Source of the DNA: Acidobacteria subdivision 2 bacterium RH1 MAG20
Lineage (GTDB): Bacteria > Acidobacteriota > Terriglobia > Terriglobales > Acidobacteriaceae
Direction: 5' to 3'
Length of the DNA stretch: 64,000 nucleotides
Assembly: GCA_002197545.1 (NCBI GenBank)
Contig: NFUO01000262.1
Location: forward strand, 62,001 to 126,000
Shown piece after piece: positions 26,090 through 34,726 of the stretch (its first letter is position 1; each line of letters begins with the position of its first letter). The notes below the pieces were generated by a model. The model was not told where the DNA came from. It did not search any database and saw only the letters and a list, made by a program, of their open reading frames with translations. The position numbers and the translations under genes are program-made.

Positions 26090-26833
26090 ATGCAGGTATT
26101 GATTGTTGAAGATGATGCAGCCTTGGGATCGTTTCTACAGAAAGGGATGAAGCTGGAGGGACATGATGTGGCGTGGGTTGGGGATGGTGAGGCTGCTCTG
26201 CTGTTTGCGGAGGAGCACAGACCCGATCTGATGGTACTTGATCTTAGCCTTCCGCGAAAAGATGGAACCGAGGTGCTGGCAGAGATGCGGGGGCGGTTCG
26301 ATGAGATGGCAGTGCTGGTGCTGACCGGGCGGAGCGAGGTGGAAGAACGGGTGAAGTGCTTGAACCTGGGCGCGGACGATTGCCTGCTGAAGCCGTTCAG
26401 CTTTCACGAGCTAACGGCGCGATGCCGGGCGCTGCTGCGACGGCGGGAACAGTTTGCCGATCCGGTGCTGCGGCATGGCGAGGTCGAGTTGAACCGAATG
26501 GACCGCAGGGTGACGCGAAGGGGTCGAGCAGTGGAGCTGACGGTGAAGGAGTTCAATCTGCTTGAGTTTCTGATGTTGCGGAGAGGCCGGTGCTGCGGCC
26601 GGAGCGAGCTGCTGCGCGAGGTCTGGCAGATGTCTCCGGATGCGGGGACGAATGTCGTGGATGTCTACATCAATTATCTGAGGAAAAAGCTGGGTGCAGG
26701 GAACGTGGATAGCGACGAGGAATACTCCGTGATTGAAACGGTACGCGGGGAGGGTTATCAGATGGGCAGCGTGAAGAAGATTCCGCAGCGGGCCAGTGAG
26801 TTTCCACGGCGAGCGGTGTTTGCCAGTGCGTGA
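26090..26833 (+). CDS. OmpR-family response regulator heading the flagellar locus
   Basis: A 247-residue two-component regulator: receiver domain with acidic pocket VEDD, phosphoacceptor D51 in LMVLDLSLPRKDG, conserved Thr in VLVLTGR and Lys in LLKPFSFHEL, then a winged-helix DNA-binding domain (RRVTRRGRAVELTVKEFNLLEFLM...VVDVYINYLRKKLG...VIETVRGEGYQMG). ATG 26090 is preceded by GAGAGG; GTG 26075 is in frame. No sensor kinase is adjacent; instead the gene overlaps by 8 bases a tiny H-box-like protein. Its position suggests control of the downstream motility genes, which is inference. Confidence 0.9.
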   Translation: MQVLIVEDDAALGSFLQKGMKLEGHDVAWVGDGEAALLFAEEHRPDLMVLDLSLPRKDGTEVLAEMRGRFDEMAVLVLTGRSEVEERVKCLNLGADDCLLKPFSFHELTARCRALLRRREQFADPVLRHGEVELNRMDRRVTRRGRAVELTVKEFNLLEFLMLRRGRCCGRSELLREVWQMSPDAGTNVVDVYINYLRKKLGAGNVDSDEEYSVIETVRGEGYQMGSVKKIPQRASEFPRRAVFASA

Positions 26834-27086
26834 GGTGCCGGAACAGCTTCAGACCGGACTGGCGGCGCAGATGGATCATGCGCTACACGGACTTTGTCAG
26901 CCGCTGACGGTTCTGCAATGCAGATTGGCGATGGGAGAACTGATCGGCGGGCTGGATGCCATGCGGGATGCGATTGCTGAAGCGCTGGTAGAGTGTGCGC
27001 GGGTGAATCTAGCAGTTGGTTTGATGCGTGAGATGTTGCAGCACGCGTTGCATATCGATCGAGATGAGCAGGAGAGGATGAGGTGA
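26826..27086 (+). CDS. Stand-alone H-box (HisKA/DHp-like) small protein
   Basis: An 86-residue all-helical protein read from GTG 26826 (an in-frame GTG at 26796 adds 10 residues). Residues 17-31, [15 protein letters not shown], closely resemble the phosphoacceptor H-box of NtrB-type histidine kinases (H-[ED]-[LI]-x-[NQ]-P-L-T); H21 would be the phosphorylated residue. The second half ([31 protein letters not shown]) could be the second helix of a four-helix dimerisation domain. No ATP-binding domain follows: the TGA overlaps the next start (GTGA). It overlaps the response regulator before it and the sigma-54 activator after it, so a phosphotransfer or scaffold role between them is attractive but unproven. 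Confidence 0.6.
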   Translation: MREVPEQLQTGLAAQMDHALHGLCQPLTVLQCRLAMGELIGGLDAMRDAIAEALVECARVNLAVGLMREMLQHALHIDRDEQERMR

Positions 27087-28399
27087 ATCGGATGGGCGCA
27101 GGACAGTTAACGGGTATGGACATTGTGGATGCAGCAGCGCGCACGGTTGTGCTGGCAAGCGCAGATGCGGGATTGCGACAGAGGTTACGGCGGTCGCTGA
27201 CGGGGCTACGGTGGCAGGTGCGTGAGGCGACAGGTGGCGCGGAGACGATGGCGCAACTGGAGGCTTCGCGTCCGGAGGCATTGCTGTTGGATAGCTGGCT
27301 GCCCGATCTGGAGGTGGGCGAGTTTGCAGGGCAGGTTCGGATGATGTATCCGGCGATGGAGATGCTGCGGGTCGACGGCGGCCTGGATGGCGGAGCGCGG
27401 AGTCCTCGGAGGAATGAGCTGCTTCATGCGCTGCGGGAGGCTCAGGATGCTCCGCTGAACGATACGGCGGTGTGGAAGGCAGCTCCGGCAACGGTGCCTC
27501 GCGGAGCGACGCGCGCGCCTTCTGTGGTGAAGGACTTTGATCAGGAGGCGGCGCGGCGTGCGCTCTCAGTTTTGCTGGGACGTGAGGAGCCTTCACGACG
27601 GGAGAGCGTTGCTGCGAATGCATTGCAGGATTGCGCGATGTTGCCGGAGATGGTGGGCACGAGTGAGCCGATGCGTGAGCTGGCGCGGTTGATCCGGCTG
27701 GTGGCTCCGCGATCGACTACGGTGCTGATTGAGGGAGAGACAGGGACGGGCAAAGAGGTTGTTGCGCGGGCGCTGCACCGGTTGAGCGAGCGGGCGGGAA
27801 AGCCGTTTGCGGTGCTGAACTGTGCGGCTATTCCTGAGGCTCTGCTGGAGGCAGAGTTGTTTGGTCATGCTCGTGGAGCGTTTACGGGAGCGGTGCAGTC
27901 GCGGACAGGCAGGATTGAGGCGGCGCATGGAGGGACATTATTTCTTGATGAGATTGGCGAGATGCCGATGGCATTGCAGGCGAAGATGCTGCGCTTCCTG
28001 GAGTGCGGCGAGTTGCAGCGTGTGGGCGACAACGAGACGGTACGCGTCGATGTGCGGGTAATTGCGGCTACGCATCAGCCTTTGCAGCAGAGGTCTGAAG
28101 AGAGGACTTTCCGGCTGGATCTCTATCATCGGTTGGCGGTGTTTCCGGTGGAGGTGCCGGCGCTGCGAACGCGGATGGAGGACATTGGGCTACTGGCGGA
28201 ACACTTTCTGGAAAAGATGGGCCAGGAGATGCCGCGGAAGCGATTGAGCGCGGAGGCTGAGGCTAAGCTGCATGAGCATCACTGGCCAGGGAATGTGCGG
28301 GAGCTCATGCATGTGCTGGAGCGGGGCGCGATTCTTTCTGGCGACAGGATGGAGATTGGGGCGGAGGAGATTCGATACCGTCGAGCTACCAGGGAATAG
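27083..28399 (+). CDS. Sigma-54-dependent activator without DNA-binding domain (FlgR/FleQ-like)
   Basis: A 438-residue bacterial enhancer-binding protein. The N-terminal receiver-like domain is degenerate but keeps an Asp at residue 70 ([11 protein letters not shown]). The AAA+ domain is complete: Walker A GETGTGKE (218-225), the sigma-54-contacting loop GAFTGA (265-270), Walker [11 protein letters not shown], and [18 protein letters not shown] near the end. The protein stops about 20 residues after that block, so the usual C-terminal Fis-type helix-turn-helix is missing, as in Helicobacter FlgR. It lies just upstream of flgB and a GG-N10-GC promoter, so flagellar control is likely. GTG start overlapping the previous stop. 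Confidence 0.88.
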   Translation: MNRMGAGQLTGMDIVDAAARTVVLASADAGLRQRLRRSLTGLRWQVREATGGAETMAQLEASRPEALLLDSWLPDLEVGEFAGQVRMMYPAMEMLRVDGGLDGGARSPRRNELLHALREAQDAPLNDTAVWKAAPATVPRGATRAPSVVKDFDQEAARRALSVLLGREEPSRRESVAANALQDCAMLPEMVGTSEPMRELARLIRLVAPRSTTVLIEGETGTGKEVVARALHRLSERAGKPFAVLNCAAIPEALLEAELFGHARGAFTGAVQSRTGRIEAAHGGTLFLDEIGEMPMALQAKMLRFLECGELQRVGDNETVRVDVRVIAATHQPLQQRSEERTFRLDLYHRLAVFPVEVPALRTRMEDIGLLAEHFLEKMGQEMPRKRLSAEAEAKLHEHHWPGNVRELMHVLERGAILSGDRMEIGAEEIRYRRATRE

Positions 28400-28402
28400 G
28401 GT

Positions 28403-28429
28403 TCAAGACGAGCAATAATTTGCCGATAG
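28403..28429 (+). promoter_or_regulatory. Candidate sigma-28 (FliA) promoter upstream of flgB
   Basis: TCAA (28403-28406), 15 bases, then GCCGATAG (28422-28429), against the sigma-28 consensus TAAA-N15-GCCGATAA. One mismatch in each box. fliA is encoded in the same locus. Predicted transcription would begin near the hairpin at 28435. Inference from consensus only. Confidence 0.45.
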
Positions 28430-28434
28430 ATAAG

Positions 28435-28460
28435 AGCGCTCTCATCCGAGGGCGCTTTTG
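28435..28460 (+). terminator. Hairpin after the sigma-54 activator gene
   Basis: AGCGCTCTC (28435-28443), loop ATCC, GAGGGCGCT (28448-28456) followed by TTTTG. A stable nine-pair stem (one G-T) with a short T-tract, suited to terminating the regulator transcript before the structural genes; it could also be the 5' leader of a sigma-28 transcript. Confidence 0.5.
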
Positions 28461-28461
28461 T

Positions 28462-28479
28462 TTGGAAGTTGGACTGCAT
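28462..28479 (+). promoter_or_regulatory. Candidate sigma-54 promoter of flgB
   Basis: TTTGGAAGTTGGACTGCAT contains GG (28464-28465), exactly 10 bases, then GC (28476-28477), the invariant -24/-12 spacing of sigma-54 promoters. It lies 27 bases upstream of the flgB start and directly follows a sigma-54 activator gene. The outer bases match TTGGCAC-N5-TTGCA only partly. Confidence 0.5.
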
Positions 28480-28504
28480 AGGTAATCGCGTGGAGGTGAC
28501 GAAG

Positions 28505-28867
28505 ATGGAAGTGACTACTCCTTTGAGCGATGCGCTGAACCGCTATCTGGACCTGACCAGCGAGCAAATGAAGCTGACAGCGAGCAATATGGCCAATGTC
28601 GATACTCCCGGGTACAAGACGGAGGGCTTCAATTTTGAGCAGCAATTTTTACAACAGATGAATGGAAGTGCAGATACAGACTTTGGCGCGGGGGCGGCGG
28701 TGCAGAATGTCGATGGTCTAGTGTCGCGACCGGATGGGAACAATGTCTCGATGGACCGCGAAGGGATGCAGATGGCGAAGTCGCAGTTGCAGTTTCGGCT
28801 AGGGGTGGCGTTACTGAAACAGGAGTTTACGAGTGTGATGGATGCAATTCACGCGGAGGCGAAGTAG
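28505..28867 (+). CDS. flgB: Flagellar basal-body rod protein FlgB
   Basis: Proximal rod subunit, secreted by the flagellar type III apparatus. The 120 residues show the conserved N-terminal rod motif LTASNMANVDTPGYK (the flg_bb_rod signature) and the C-terminal amphipathic helix (QLQFRLGVALLKQEFTSVMDAI) that polymerises. Start is ATG 28505 after GGAGG at 28492. It is the first structural gene of the flagellar operon, 3 bases from flgC. Confidence 0.93.
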   Translation: MEVTTPLSDALNRYLDLTSEQMKLTASNMANVDTPGYKTEGFNFEQQFLQQMNGSADTDFGAGAAVQNVDGLVSRPDGNNVSMDREGMQMAKSQLQFRLGVALLKQEFTSVMDAIHAEAK

Positions 28868-28870
28868 GCG

Positions 28871-29395
28871 ATGAACCTTTTTGGCGTGATGGATGTGAGT
28901 GCGTCGGCATTGAAGGCCGAGCGGCTGCGGGCTGAGGTGGTTGCTTCGAATATGGCGAACGCGGAGACGACGAGGACACCGGACGGTGGCCCTTACCAGC
29001 GGCATCATGTGGTGTTCGAGGCAGAGGGTGATGGAAGTTTTCAGCACTCATTGATGAGCCAGATGAATAGTGGTCTTAGTGATGGACTTGGTGGTTTCGG
29101 TTCTGGTTTTAGCGGCGGTTTGGTGAGTGACTTTTCCGGTAATGAGACTGCGGCGAATGAGGTGCCGGGTGGGGTGGCGGTGACGGGTGTGATTGCGGAT
29201 GCAAGCGCTCCGCTGCGTCGATATGACCCGCAGCATCCTGATGCCGGGCCGGATGGATTTGTGGCTTATCCGGATATTAATCCGTTGACGGAGATGACGG
29301 ACCTGATGGGCGCGACGCGGTCGTATGGGATGAATGCTTCGGCGGTTCAGGCAGAGAAGAACATGGTTGCGTCGTCGCTGGACATTCTGAAGTAG
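28871..29395 (+). CDS. flgC: Flagellar basal-body rod protein FlgC
   Basis: Proximal rod subunit, 174 residues. N-terminal rod motif VVASNMANAETTRTPDGGPYQRHHVVF and the C-terminal block YPDINPLTEMTDLMGATRSYGMNASAVQAEKNMVASSLDILK are typical. The middle contains a Gly/Ser-rich insertion (SGLSDGLGGFGSGFSGGL) that makes it about 30 residues longer than the usual FlgC. Follows flgB by 3 bases and precedes fliE by 24. Confidence 0.93.
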   Translation: MNLFGVMDVSASALKAERLRAEVVASNMANAETTRTPDGGPYQRHHVVFEAEGDGSFQHSLMSQMNSGLSDGLGGFGSGFSGGLVSDFSGNETAANEVPGGVAVTGVIADASAPLRRYDPQHPDAGPDGFVAYPDINPLTEMTDLMGATRSYGMNASAVQAEKNMVASSLDILK

Positions 29396-29419
29396 AAGAA
29401 GCGAGAGAGGGGTTGAGTA

Positions 29420-29746
29420 ATGATTGACGCTGGCACAATTGCGGGTGTGATGAAGGGTATGCAGGGTGCGACCGGACCGGCGGGGTTCCTGGATACGGCA
29501 ACGAATACAGCGGCGAATAACGCGGGAACTCCATTTGCAGGGATGTTTCAGACGATGGTGCAGCAGACGAGCGATCTCGACAACAAGGCGTCGCAAGCGG
29601 TGACGGGCCTGTTGACCGGGAAGGGCGTCGAGATTCATGACGCGATGATTGCGACGCAGAAGGCTGACATGGCGTTCGAGCTGGCGTTGCAGGTGCGGAA
29701 CAAAGCGGTGGCGGCGTACCAACAGATGATGGGCATGCAGTTCTAA
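29420..29746 (+). CDS. fliE: Flagellar hook-basal body complex protein FliE
   Basis: Adaptor between the MS ring and the rod; 108 residues. The C-terminal half (VEIHDAMIATQKADMAFELALQVRNKAVAAYQQMMGMQF) is the conserved FliE helix pair, including the (S)HDvMIA..KA..sf.l..qVRNK.v.AYqeimrMqv pattern. The N-terminus is Gly/Ala/Thr-rich. ATG 29420 after GAGAGGGG. Lies between flgC and fliF as in many phyla. Confidence 0.93.
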   Translation: MIDAGTIAGVMKGMQGATGPAGFLDTATNTAANNAGTPFAGMFQTMVQQTSDLDNKASQAVTGLLTGKGVEIHDAMIATQKADMAFELALQVRNKAVAAYQQMMGMQF

Positions 29747-29772
29747 ACGAGTTGAAGGAATGCTGAGGCGAG

Positions 29773-31572
29773 ATGGCGGAGACGGAACGGGCAGGGCTGG
29801 AGAGGACTGGGCAGCGCGGCGCCGAGGCTTCTGGCGGACCAGTCGAGAAGGCGACGGCGATGGTGTCCGCTATGCAGCAGCGGCTGATGGCGATGCCGGT
29901 GGGCAAGCGGACGTGGCTGATTGCATCGGCTGCGTTTCTGGCCGCGGCTTGCGTTGGGATGATCTGGTTTGCGCAGCGTCCGGACTGGCGGGTGCTGTTC
30001 AGCGGACTTGATGGTAAGGACACGCAGCAGGTGTCGCAGGAGCTTGCGGCAGCGAGCATTCCCTTTGAGATGACGGCAGATGGCGCGGGGGTTGAAGTGC
30101 CGGCGGACATGCTGGACAAGGCGCGCATGGAGGTTGCGGCGAAGGGAATGCCACAGTCGGGGCGGCTTGGGTTTGAGCTGTTTGACAAGCCGAACTGGGT
30201 GGGGAGCGAGTTCGATGAACGTGTGAACTATCAGCGTGCGCTGGAAGGGGAGTTGGAGCACACGATTGACACGCTGGGCGTGGTGCGATCGGCTCGAGTG
30301 CATCTTGTGCTGCCGCAGCAGAGCTTGTTTGCCTCGGAGGAGAAGGTGGCAAAAGCTTCGGTTGTGCTGAAGCTACGACGGGCGACGATCGATCCGGAGC
30401 AGGCGGATGCGATTCGCAGTTTGGTGGCTGGGGCAGTCGAGAATCTGAGCCCGGATCAGGTGACGCTGGTGGACGCGGATGGACGAGCGAACCTGAAACC
30501 GAGATCGGGCGATGCCAGCAAGGATGAGGCGGAGCAGGAGATGGAGGCGAAGCTGGTTGCGATGCTCGAACCGCTTGCCGGACGCGATAACGTGCGGGCA
30601 ACGGTGAATGTGAGTTATGACGACGGCAGCGAGGAGCGGACAGATGAAATCTACGATCCGAGCCAGACAGCGACGTTGAGTATGCAGAAGAGAGAACAGA
30701 CTTCAGTGGCGCCGGAAAAGGCTACGGGGGTTCCGGGAACGGCGAGCAATTCACCGGCGGGCGCGCCGGCGGGTTCGGTGGCGGGCTCTCAGGCTGCAGC
30801 TGCTCCCGGGACTCCTCCGTTGTTGCAGAAGCAGGCGCTGCCGGTGTATCCGCAGCAGAGCATTGGAAGCAACCAGAGTATCCAGGAGGAGAACGGAACG
30901 TATGGCGTGACGAAACATCTCCTGCATTCTGAAGAAGGGCCGGGGCGGGTGCGGAGAGTGACGGCGGCGGTGGTGGTGAATGATCGAACGATGACAGAGG
31001 ACACAGGCAAGCTGGAGCACACAGTTTGGAAGCCTAGAAGCGCCGACGAGATGCGCAGGCTGGAGCAACTGGCGCAGGCGGCGGTTGGCTTTGATGCACG
31101 CCGGGGAGATCAGGTAGTGATGGAGAACATCAGCTTCAGTACAAATGCTCCGGAGATGAAGCCACCAGTGATAGACAGGGCGATGGAGGAGGCGCACACG
31201 CTTGCAGCTTCGCAGCCAGGGTTGATGCGGACGGCGGTGATAGGAGTTTGCGGCGTGCTGCTGGTGCTGTTCGTACTGCGTCCGGTAGCGAGGCAGGTGA
31301 CGGCTACGCTGCGTGAGCCGGTGCTGTTGACTACAGGGGCGAATGCCGCGACGGCTTTTGCGAATCAGCAGGAGCGGATGCTGGCATCCGAGCCGGAGTG
31401 GAAGTTGGGCGATGCGATGGAAGATGCAGCGCCGGTTCCGCGTGTAAAAAGCAGAGCGCAGCAACAACAGCAGGGAATCTTCGACCATGTTTCGGAACAT
31501 ATTCGGCGAGAGCCGACGCAGAGCACGCGATTGCTTGAGGCATGGATTGGTTCTTCGGAAGAGGGGGAGTGA
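29773..31572 (+). CDS. fliF: Flagellar MS-ring protein FliF
   Basis: Forms the membrane-embedded MS ring on which rod and C ring assemble; 599 residues. The first transmembrane helix is at about residues 54-75 (WLIASAAFLAAACVGMIWFA) and the second near 488-508 (AVIGVCGVLLVLFVLRP). Between them lie the YscJ/FliF ring-building motifs (WRVLFSGLDGKDTQQVSQELAAASIPF, DKPNWVGSEFDERVNYQRALEGELEHTI, VRSARVHLVLPQ) and a Pro/Ala/Gly-rich extracytoplasmic insert. The C-terminal tail (LLEAWIGSSEEGE) is the FliG-binding segment. The stop overlaps the fliG start by one base. Confidence 0.95.
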   Translation: MAETERAGLERTGQRGAEASGGPVEKATAMVSAMQQRLMAMPVGKRTWLIASAAFLAAACVGMIWFAQRPDWRVLFSGLDGKDTQQVSQELAAASIPFEMTADGAGVEVPADMLDKARMEVAAKGMPQSGRLGFELFDKPNWVGSEFDERVNYQRALEGELEHTIDTLGVVRSARVHLVLPQQSLFASEEKVAKASVVLKLRRATIDPEQADAIRSLVAGAVENLSPDQVTLVDADGRANLKPRSGDASKDEAEQEMEAKLVAMLEPLAGRDNVRATVNVSYDDGSEERTDEIYDPSQTATLSMQKREQTSVAPEKATGVPGTASNSPAGAPAGSVAGSQAAAAPGTPPLLQKQALPVYPQQSIGSNQSIQEENGTYGVTKHLLHSEEGPGRVRRVTAAVVVNDRTMTEDTGKLEHTVWKPRSADEMRRLEQLAQAAVGFDARRGDQVVMENISFSTNAPEMKPPVIDRAMEEAHTLAASQPGLMRTAVIGVCGVLLVLFVLRPVARQVTATLREPVLLTTGANAATAFANQQERMLASEPEWKLGDAMEDAAPVPRVKSRAQQQQQGIFDHVSEHIRREPTQSTRLLEAWIGSSEEGE

Positions 31573-32660
31573 TGGGTGCAGCGATGCAGATGAGAGAGGC
31601 TGAGACGATGCGGCAGAATCCGCTGCTGTTGCCGGCGGAGTCTGGCTTTGCGCCGGCAGAGATACCGGGGTTGCGGAAGGCAGCAATTCTGATGGTGGCG
31701 CTTGGGGATGAGCTGGCAAAGACGTTGTTCCTGAGTTTGTCGGAAGCGGATGTGCGGCGGGTGACGGAGGAGATCACGCGGCTGGGCGAGATTCCGGCGC
31801 AGCAGCTGACCCAGGTGATGACGGAGTTCTATGGATTGCTGGAGACGCAGCAGTACATGGTGCGCGGTGGCCCCGAGTATGCGTTAAAGCTGCTGACCGA
31901 GGCGTTTGGATCGAGCAAGGCCGAGGACCTGCTGGCGCAGGTAAAGAAGATCCGAGAACGGACAAACGGGGACATGGCGATGCTGCAGAAGATGGACCCG
32001 CAGCATCTGAGCAAGTTTCTGGAGAACGAACATCCGCAGACAATCGCGCTTGTGCTGGCGCATCTGGATGCGAAACGGGGCTCCTCGGTATTGATGAGTC
32101 TGCATGGGCAGATGCGCGTGGATGTGGTTCGCAGGCTCGCGGAGATGCGGCAGTTTTCGCCGGAGATGGCACAGAGAGTTGCGCTGGTTCTGCATCAGCG
32201 AATGGAAGGAATGGGATCGGGTGGGAGAAAGTCGTATTCGGGTTTCAAGGCAGTGGCCGAGTTGTTGAACCGGCTGGATCAGGTAGAGAGCAAGGGAATT
32301 CTGGAGGAGATCGAGCACGATGAACCGCAACTCGCTATCGGGATCAGGAACCTGATGTTTACGTTTGAAGACCTGGTAACAGTTCCGGCAGAGAGCATTC
32401 GCGAATTTATTGCAGCCGCGGATAAGAAGGTGTTGGCGCTGGCACTGAAGGGTGGGCGCGACAACGTGAAATCTCACCTTTTTAGGGCAATGAGTTCGCG
32501 TGCGGTAGAGATGCTGAAAGAGGATATGGAAGTGATGGGGCCAGTGCGCCTGAAAGATGTAAATCATGCCCAGCAGGAGCTGCTGGCTTTGGCCCGTCAG
32601 CTTGAGAGCGAGGGGCGAATGATTTTGAAGATGGGAGTAGACGATGATATCGCCGTCTGA
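31572..32660 (+). CDS. fliG: Flagellar motor switch protein FliG
   Basis: C-ring subunit that contacts FliF and the stators; 362 residues from ATG 31572, which overlaps the fliF stop (TGATG). All three domains are visible: N-terminal (GLRKAAILMVALGDELAKTLF), middle (LLAQVKKIRERTNGDMAMLQKMDPQHLSKFLENEHPQTIALVLAHL, containing EHPQT) and the C-terminal charged torque helix (VPAESIREFIAAADKKVLALALKGGRDNVKSHLFRAMSSRAVEMLKEDMEVMGPVRLKDV). Confidence 0.96.
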   Translation: MGAAMQMREAETMRQNPLLLPAESGFAPAEIPGLRKAAILMVALGDELAKTLFLSLSEADVRRVTEEITRLGEIPAQQLTQVMTEFYGLLETQQYMVRGGPEYALKLLTEAFGSSKAEDLLAQVKKIRERTNGDMAMLQKMDPQHLSKFLENEHPQTIALVLAHLDAKRGSSVLMSLHGQMRVDVVRRLAEMRQFSPEMAQRVALVLHQRMEGMGSGGRKSYSGFKAVAELLNRLDQVESKGILEEIEHDEPQLAIGIRNLMFTFEDLVTVPAESIREFIAAADKKVLALALKGGRDNVKSHLFRAMSSRAVEMLKEDMEVMGPVRLKDVNHAQQELLALARQLESEGRMILKMGVDDDIAV

Positions 32661-33387
32661 GAACGCGGATGTGGACAGCAACTTACCAGGTATGCCGGTG
32701 AGATTACCGAATGGTGGGTTGGGAAAGAAGAACGTGTCGCGGCTTGAGTTTCATGCGGCGGACCGCGCGGCGACAGAATCTGTACAAGATGCGGCGATAG
32801 GTTCGACTTTCACTGTGGCTGAGGCTCGTTTGCAGGACCAGGTGGTAGCGCTCGAGGAACAGTTGAAGTTGCAGGCTGAACAGGCCGTTGTGCAGATGGA
32901 CGCAGCGAAAAGAGAGGCAAGGACGGAGTCGCGGGAAGAGTGGGAAGAGGAAATGGAAGAGAGAGTCGCTATGGAGCGGGCTCGGGTGATGCGGACTTGT
33001 GAGGAGTTTGGCAAGGAACGCAGGCGATATTTTGCCGGAGTTGAGGCAGAAGTTGTGAAGCTGGCACTGGCGATTGCCGCACGGGTACTGCATCGCGAGG
33101 TGAAGATTGAACCTTTGCTGCTGACTGCTGCGGTGCGGGTTGCACTGGAGCAGGTAGCGGATCACAGCACAACGATATTGCGGGTTCCTGTTGCTGAGGT
33201 CGAGAGGTGGCAGGAGGCTCTTGTGGCAGAAGCGAGGTCTGAGGTGCAACTGACCGGAGATGATCGGTTGGAGGCGGGTGAATGTGTGCTCGAGACGAAT
33301 GTCGGAAGGGTGGAGCTGGGCGTGAATGCGCAGATGGTTGAGATTGAAAAGGGGTTCTTCGATCTTTTACAACAGAGGCCGGCGTGA
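32644..33387 (+). CDS. fliH: Flagellar export ATPase regulator FliH
   Basis: Negative regulator and stator-like partner of the FliI ATPase; 247 residues. A long Glu/Arg-rich coiled coil (about 75-140) leads to the conserved C-terminal domain (VKLALAIAARVLHREVKIEPLLLTAAVRVALEQV...VPVAEVERWQ...GECVLETNVGRVELGVNAQMVEIEKGF). The start ATG 32644 overlaps the end of fliG and its stop overlaps fliI by 4 bases (ATGATG region), showing tight coupling. Confidence 0.9.
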   Translation: MISPSENADVDSNLPGMPVRLPNGGLGKKNVSRLEFHAADRAATESVQDAAIGSTFTVAEARLQDQVVALEEQLKLQAEQAVVQMDAAKREARTESREEWEEEMEERVAMERARVMRTCEEFGKERRRYFAGVEAEVVKLALAIAARVLHREVKIEPLLLTAAVRVALEQVADHSTTILRVPVAEVERWQEALVAEARSEVQLTGDDRLEAGECVLETNVGRVELGVNAQMVEIEKGFFDLLQQRPA

Positions 33388-34724
33388 TGCTTGAGGAGCA
33401 GGATGCGGAGGTAGTTGATCAAGATAGGCTTGCTGCATATTTCATGCAGTTGACGGCTCGTCCGGCGTGGCGTTGGAGCGGCCGTGTGGTGGAAGCAAAT
33501 GGGCAGACCGTGGAGTCGGAAGGACCGCTGTGTTCGGTGGGTGAGTGCTGCGAGATTCTGGATGGAGAGGGGCGACGGCATCGCGCAGAGGTAATTGGAT
33601 TTCGTGGAAGGCATGTGCTGACAATGCCGCTTGAGGCCACGCAGGGGATTCGCTATGGCAATACGGTACTGGCGATGGGCGTGACCCCTGCGATTGCGGT
33701 TGGGGAAGAGATGGAGGGCAGGATTCTTAATGCGTTGGGCGGGCCGCTCGATGGTTTGGCTGCGCCGAGATCAGCGGAGATGTGGCCACTCGATGGTGCC
33801 GTGCCGCACCCGATGGAGAGAAAACAGATCAAAGAACCATTGCAGACGGGACTACGTGTGCTCGATGGAATGCTGACGGTAGGTCGCGGGCAGAGGGTTG
33901 GTATCTTTGGCGGCTCTGGAGTAGGTAAGAGCACTCTGATTGGAATGATGACGCGCAACACGGCCGCAGATATTACTGTAGTCGGGCTGGTTGGCGAGCG
34001 CGGGCGTGAGGTGCGAGAGTTTGTTGAGGATTCACTGGGAGAGGAGGGGCGTCAGCGGTCAGTGGTGCTGGTATCTACTTCGGACCAGAGCCCTTTGCTG
34101 AGAATGCGCGCGGCGATGGCGGCTACGGCTGTTGCGGAGTTCTATGCTGCTCGCGGAAAACATGTGCTGCTGGTGCTGGATTCATTGACGCGGTATGCGA
34201 TGGCCGCACGGGAGATTGGCCTAGCGGCGGGAGAGCCTCCGGCCAGCAAGGGGTACACGCCATCTGTGTTTGCACGGCTGGCGAAGCTGGTGGAGCGTGC
34301 GGGGAACTTTCAGAGCGGTAGTATTACGGCGTTCTATACCGTGCTGATGGAGGGAGACGATCAACAGGATCCGGTGGTGGATGCGGTGAGGTCGCTTCTG
34401 GATGGACACGTGGTATTGTCGCGATCGATGGCGGCTGGAGGATGGTATCCGCCGGTGGATGTTCTGGATTCGCTGAGCCGATTGATGCCTGCGGTTACGG
34501 CGCCAGAGCATAGAGCCCAGGCGGCGGTGGCGCGAAGGTTGCTGGCAACCCATGCACGGTCGGAGGACTTGATTCGTATTGGCGCATATAAGGCAGGGAC
34601 GGATGAAGAGCTGGATCGCGCGATGCGTGCGATGCCTGTACTGCGCGCGTTTCTTGAGCAGGGGAGTCACGAGCGCGTGACGATGGAGCAAAGCATAGCG
34701 CGATTCAATGCAATGGAGCTTTAA
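33384..34724 (+). CDS. fliI: Flagellum-specific ATPase FliI
   Basis: Hexameric ATPase that energises flagellar type III export; 446 residues. Walker A is FGGSGVGKST (residue K182), followed by VVGLVGERGREVREFVED and the Walker B strand VLLVLDSLTRYAMAAREIGLAAGEPPASKGYTPSVFARLAKLVERAG. The C-terminal helical domain is complete. Overlaps the fliH stop and precedes fliJ by 2 bases. Confidence 0.96.
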   Translation: MMLEEQDAEVVDQDRLAAYFMQLTARPAWRWSGRVVEANGQTVESEGPLCSVGECCEILDGEGRRHRAEVIGFRGRHVLTMPLEATQGIRYGNTVLAMGVTPAIAVGEEMEGRILNALGGPLDGLAAPRSAEMWPLDGAVPHPMERKQIKEPLQTGLRVLDGMLTVGRGQRVGIFGGSGVGKSTLIGMMTRNTAADITVVGLVGERGREVREFVEDSLGEEGRQRSVVLVSTSDQSPLLRMRAAMAATAVAEFYAARGKHVLLVLDSLTRYAMAAREIGLAAGEPPASKGYTPSVFARLAKLVERAGNFQSGSITAFYTVLMEGDDQQDPVVDAVRSLLDGHVVLSRSMAAGGWYPPVDVLDSLSRLMPAVTAPEHRAQAAVARRLLATHARSEDLIRIGAYKAGTDEELDRAMRAMPVLRAFLEQGSHERVTMEQSIARFNAMEL

Positions 34725-34726
34725 CA

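Noticed and set aside
29434..29450. Sigma-54 promoter at TGGCACAATTGC near the fliE start
   Set aside because: The GG to GC spacing is 7 rather than 10 bases and the site is inside the coding region.
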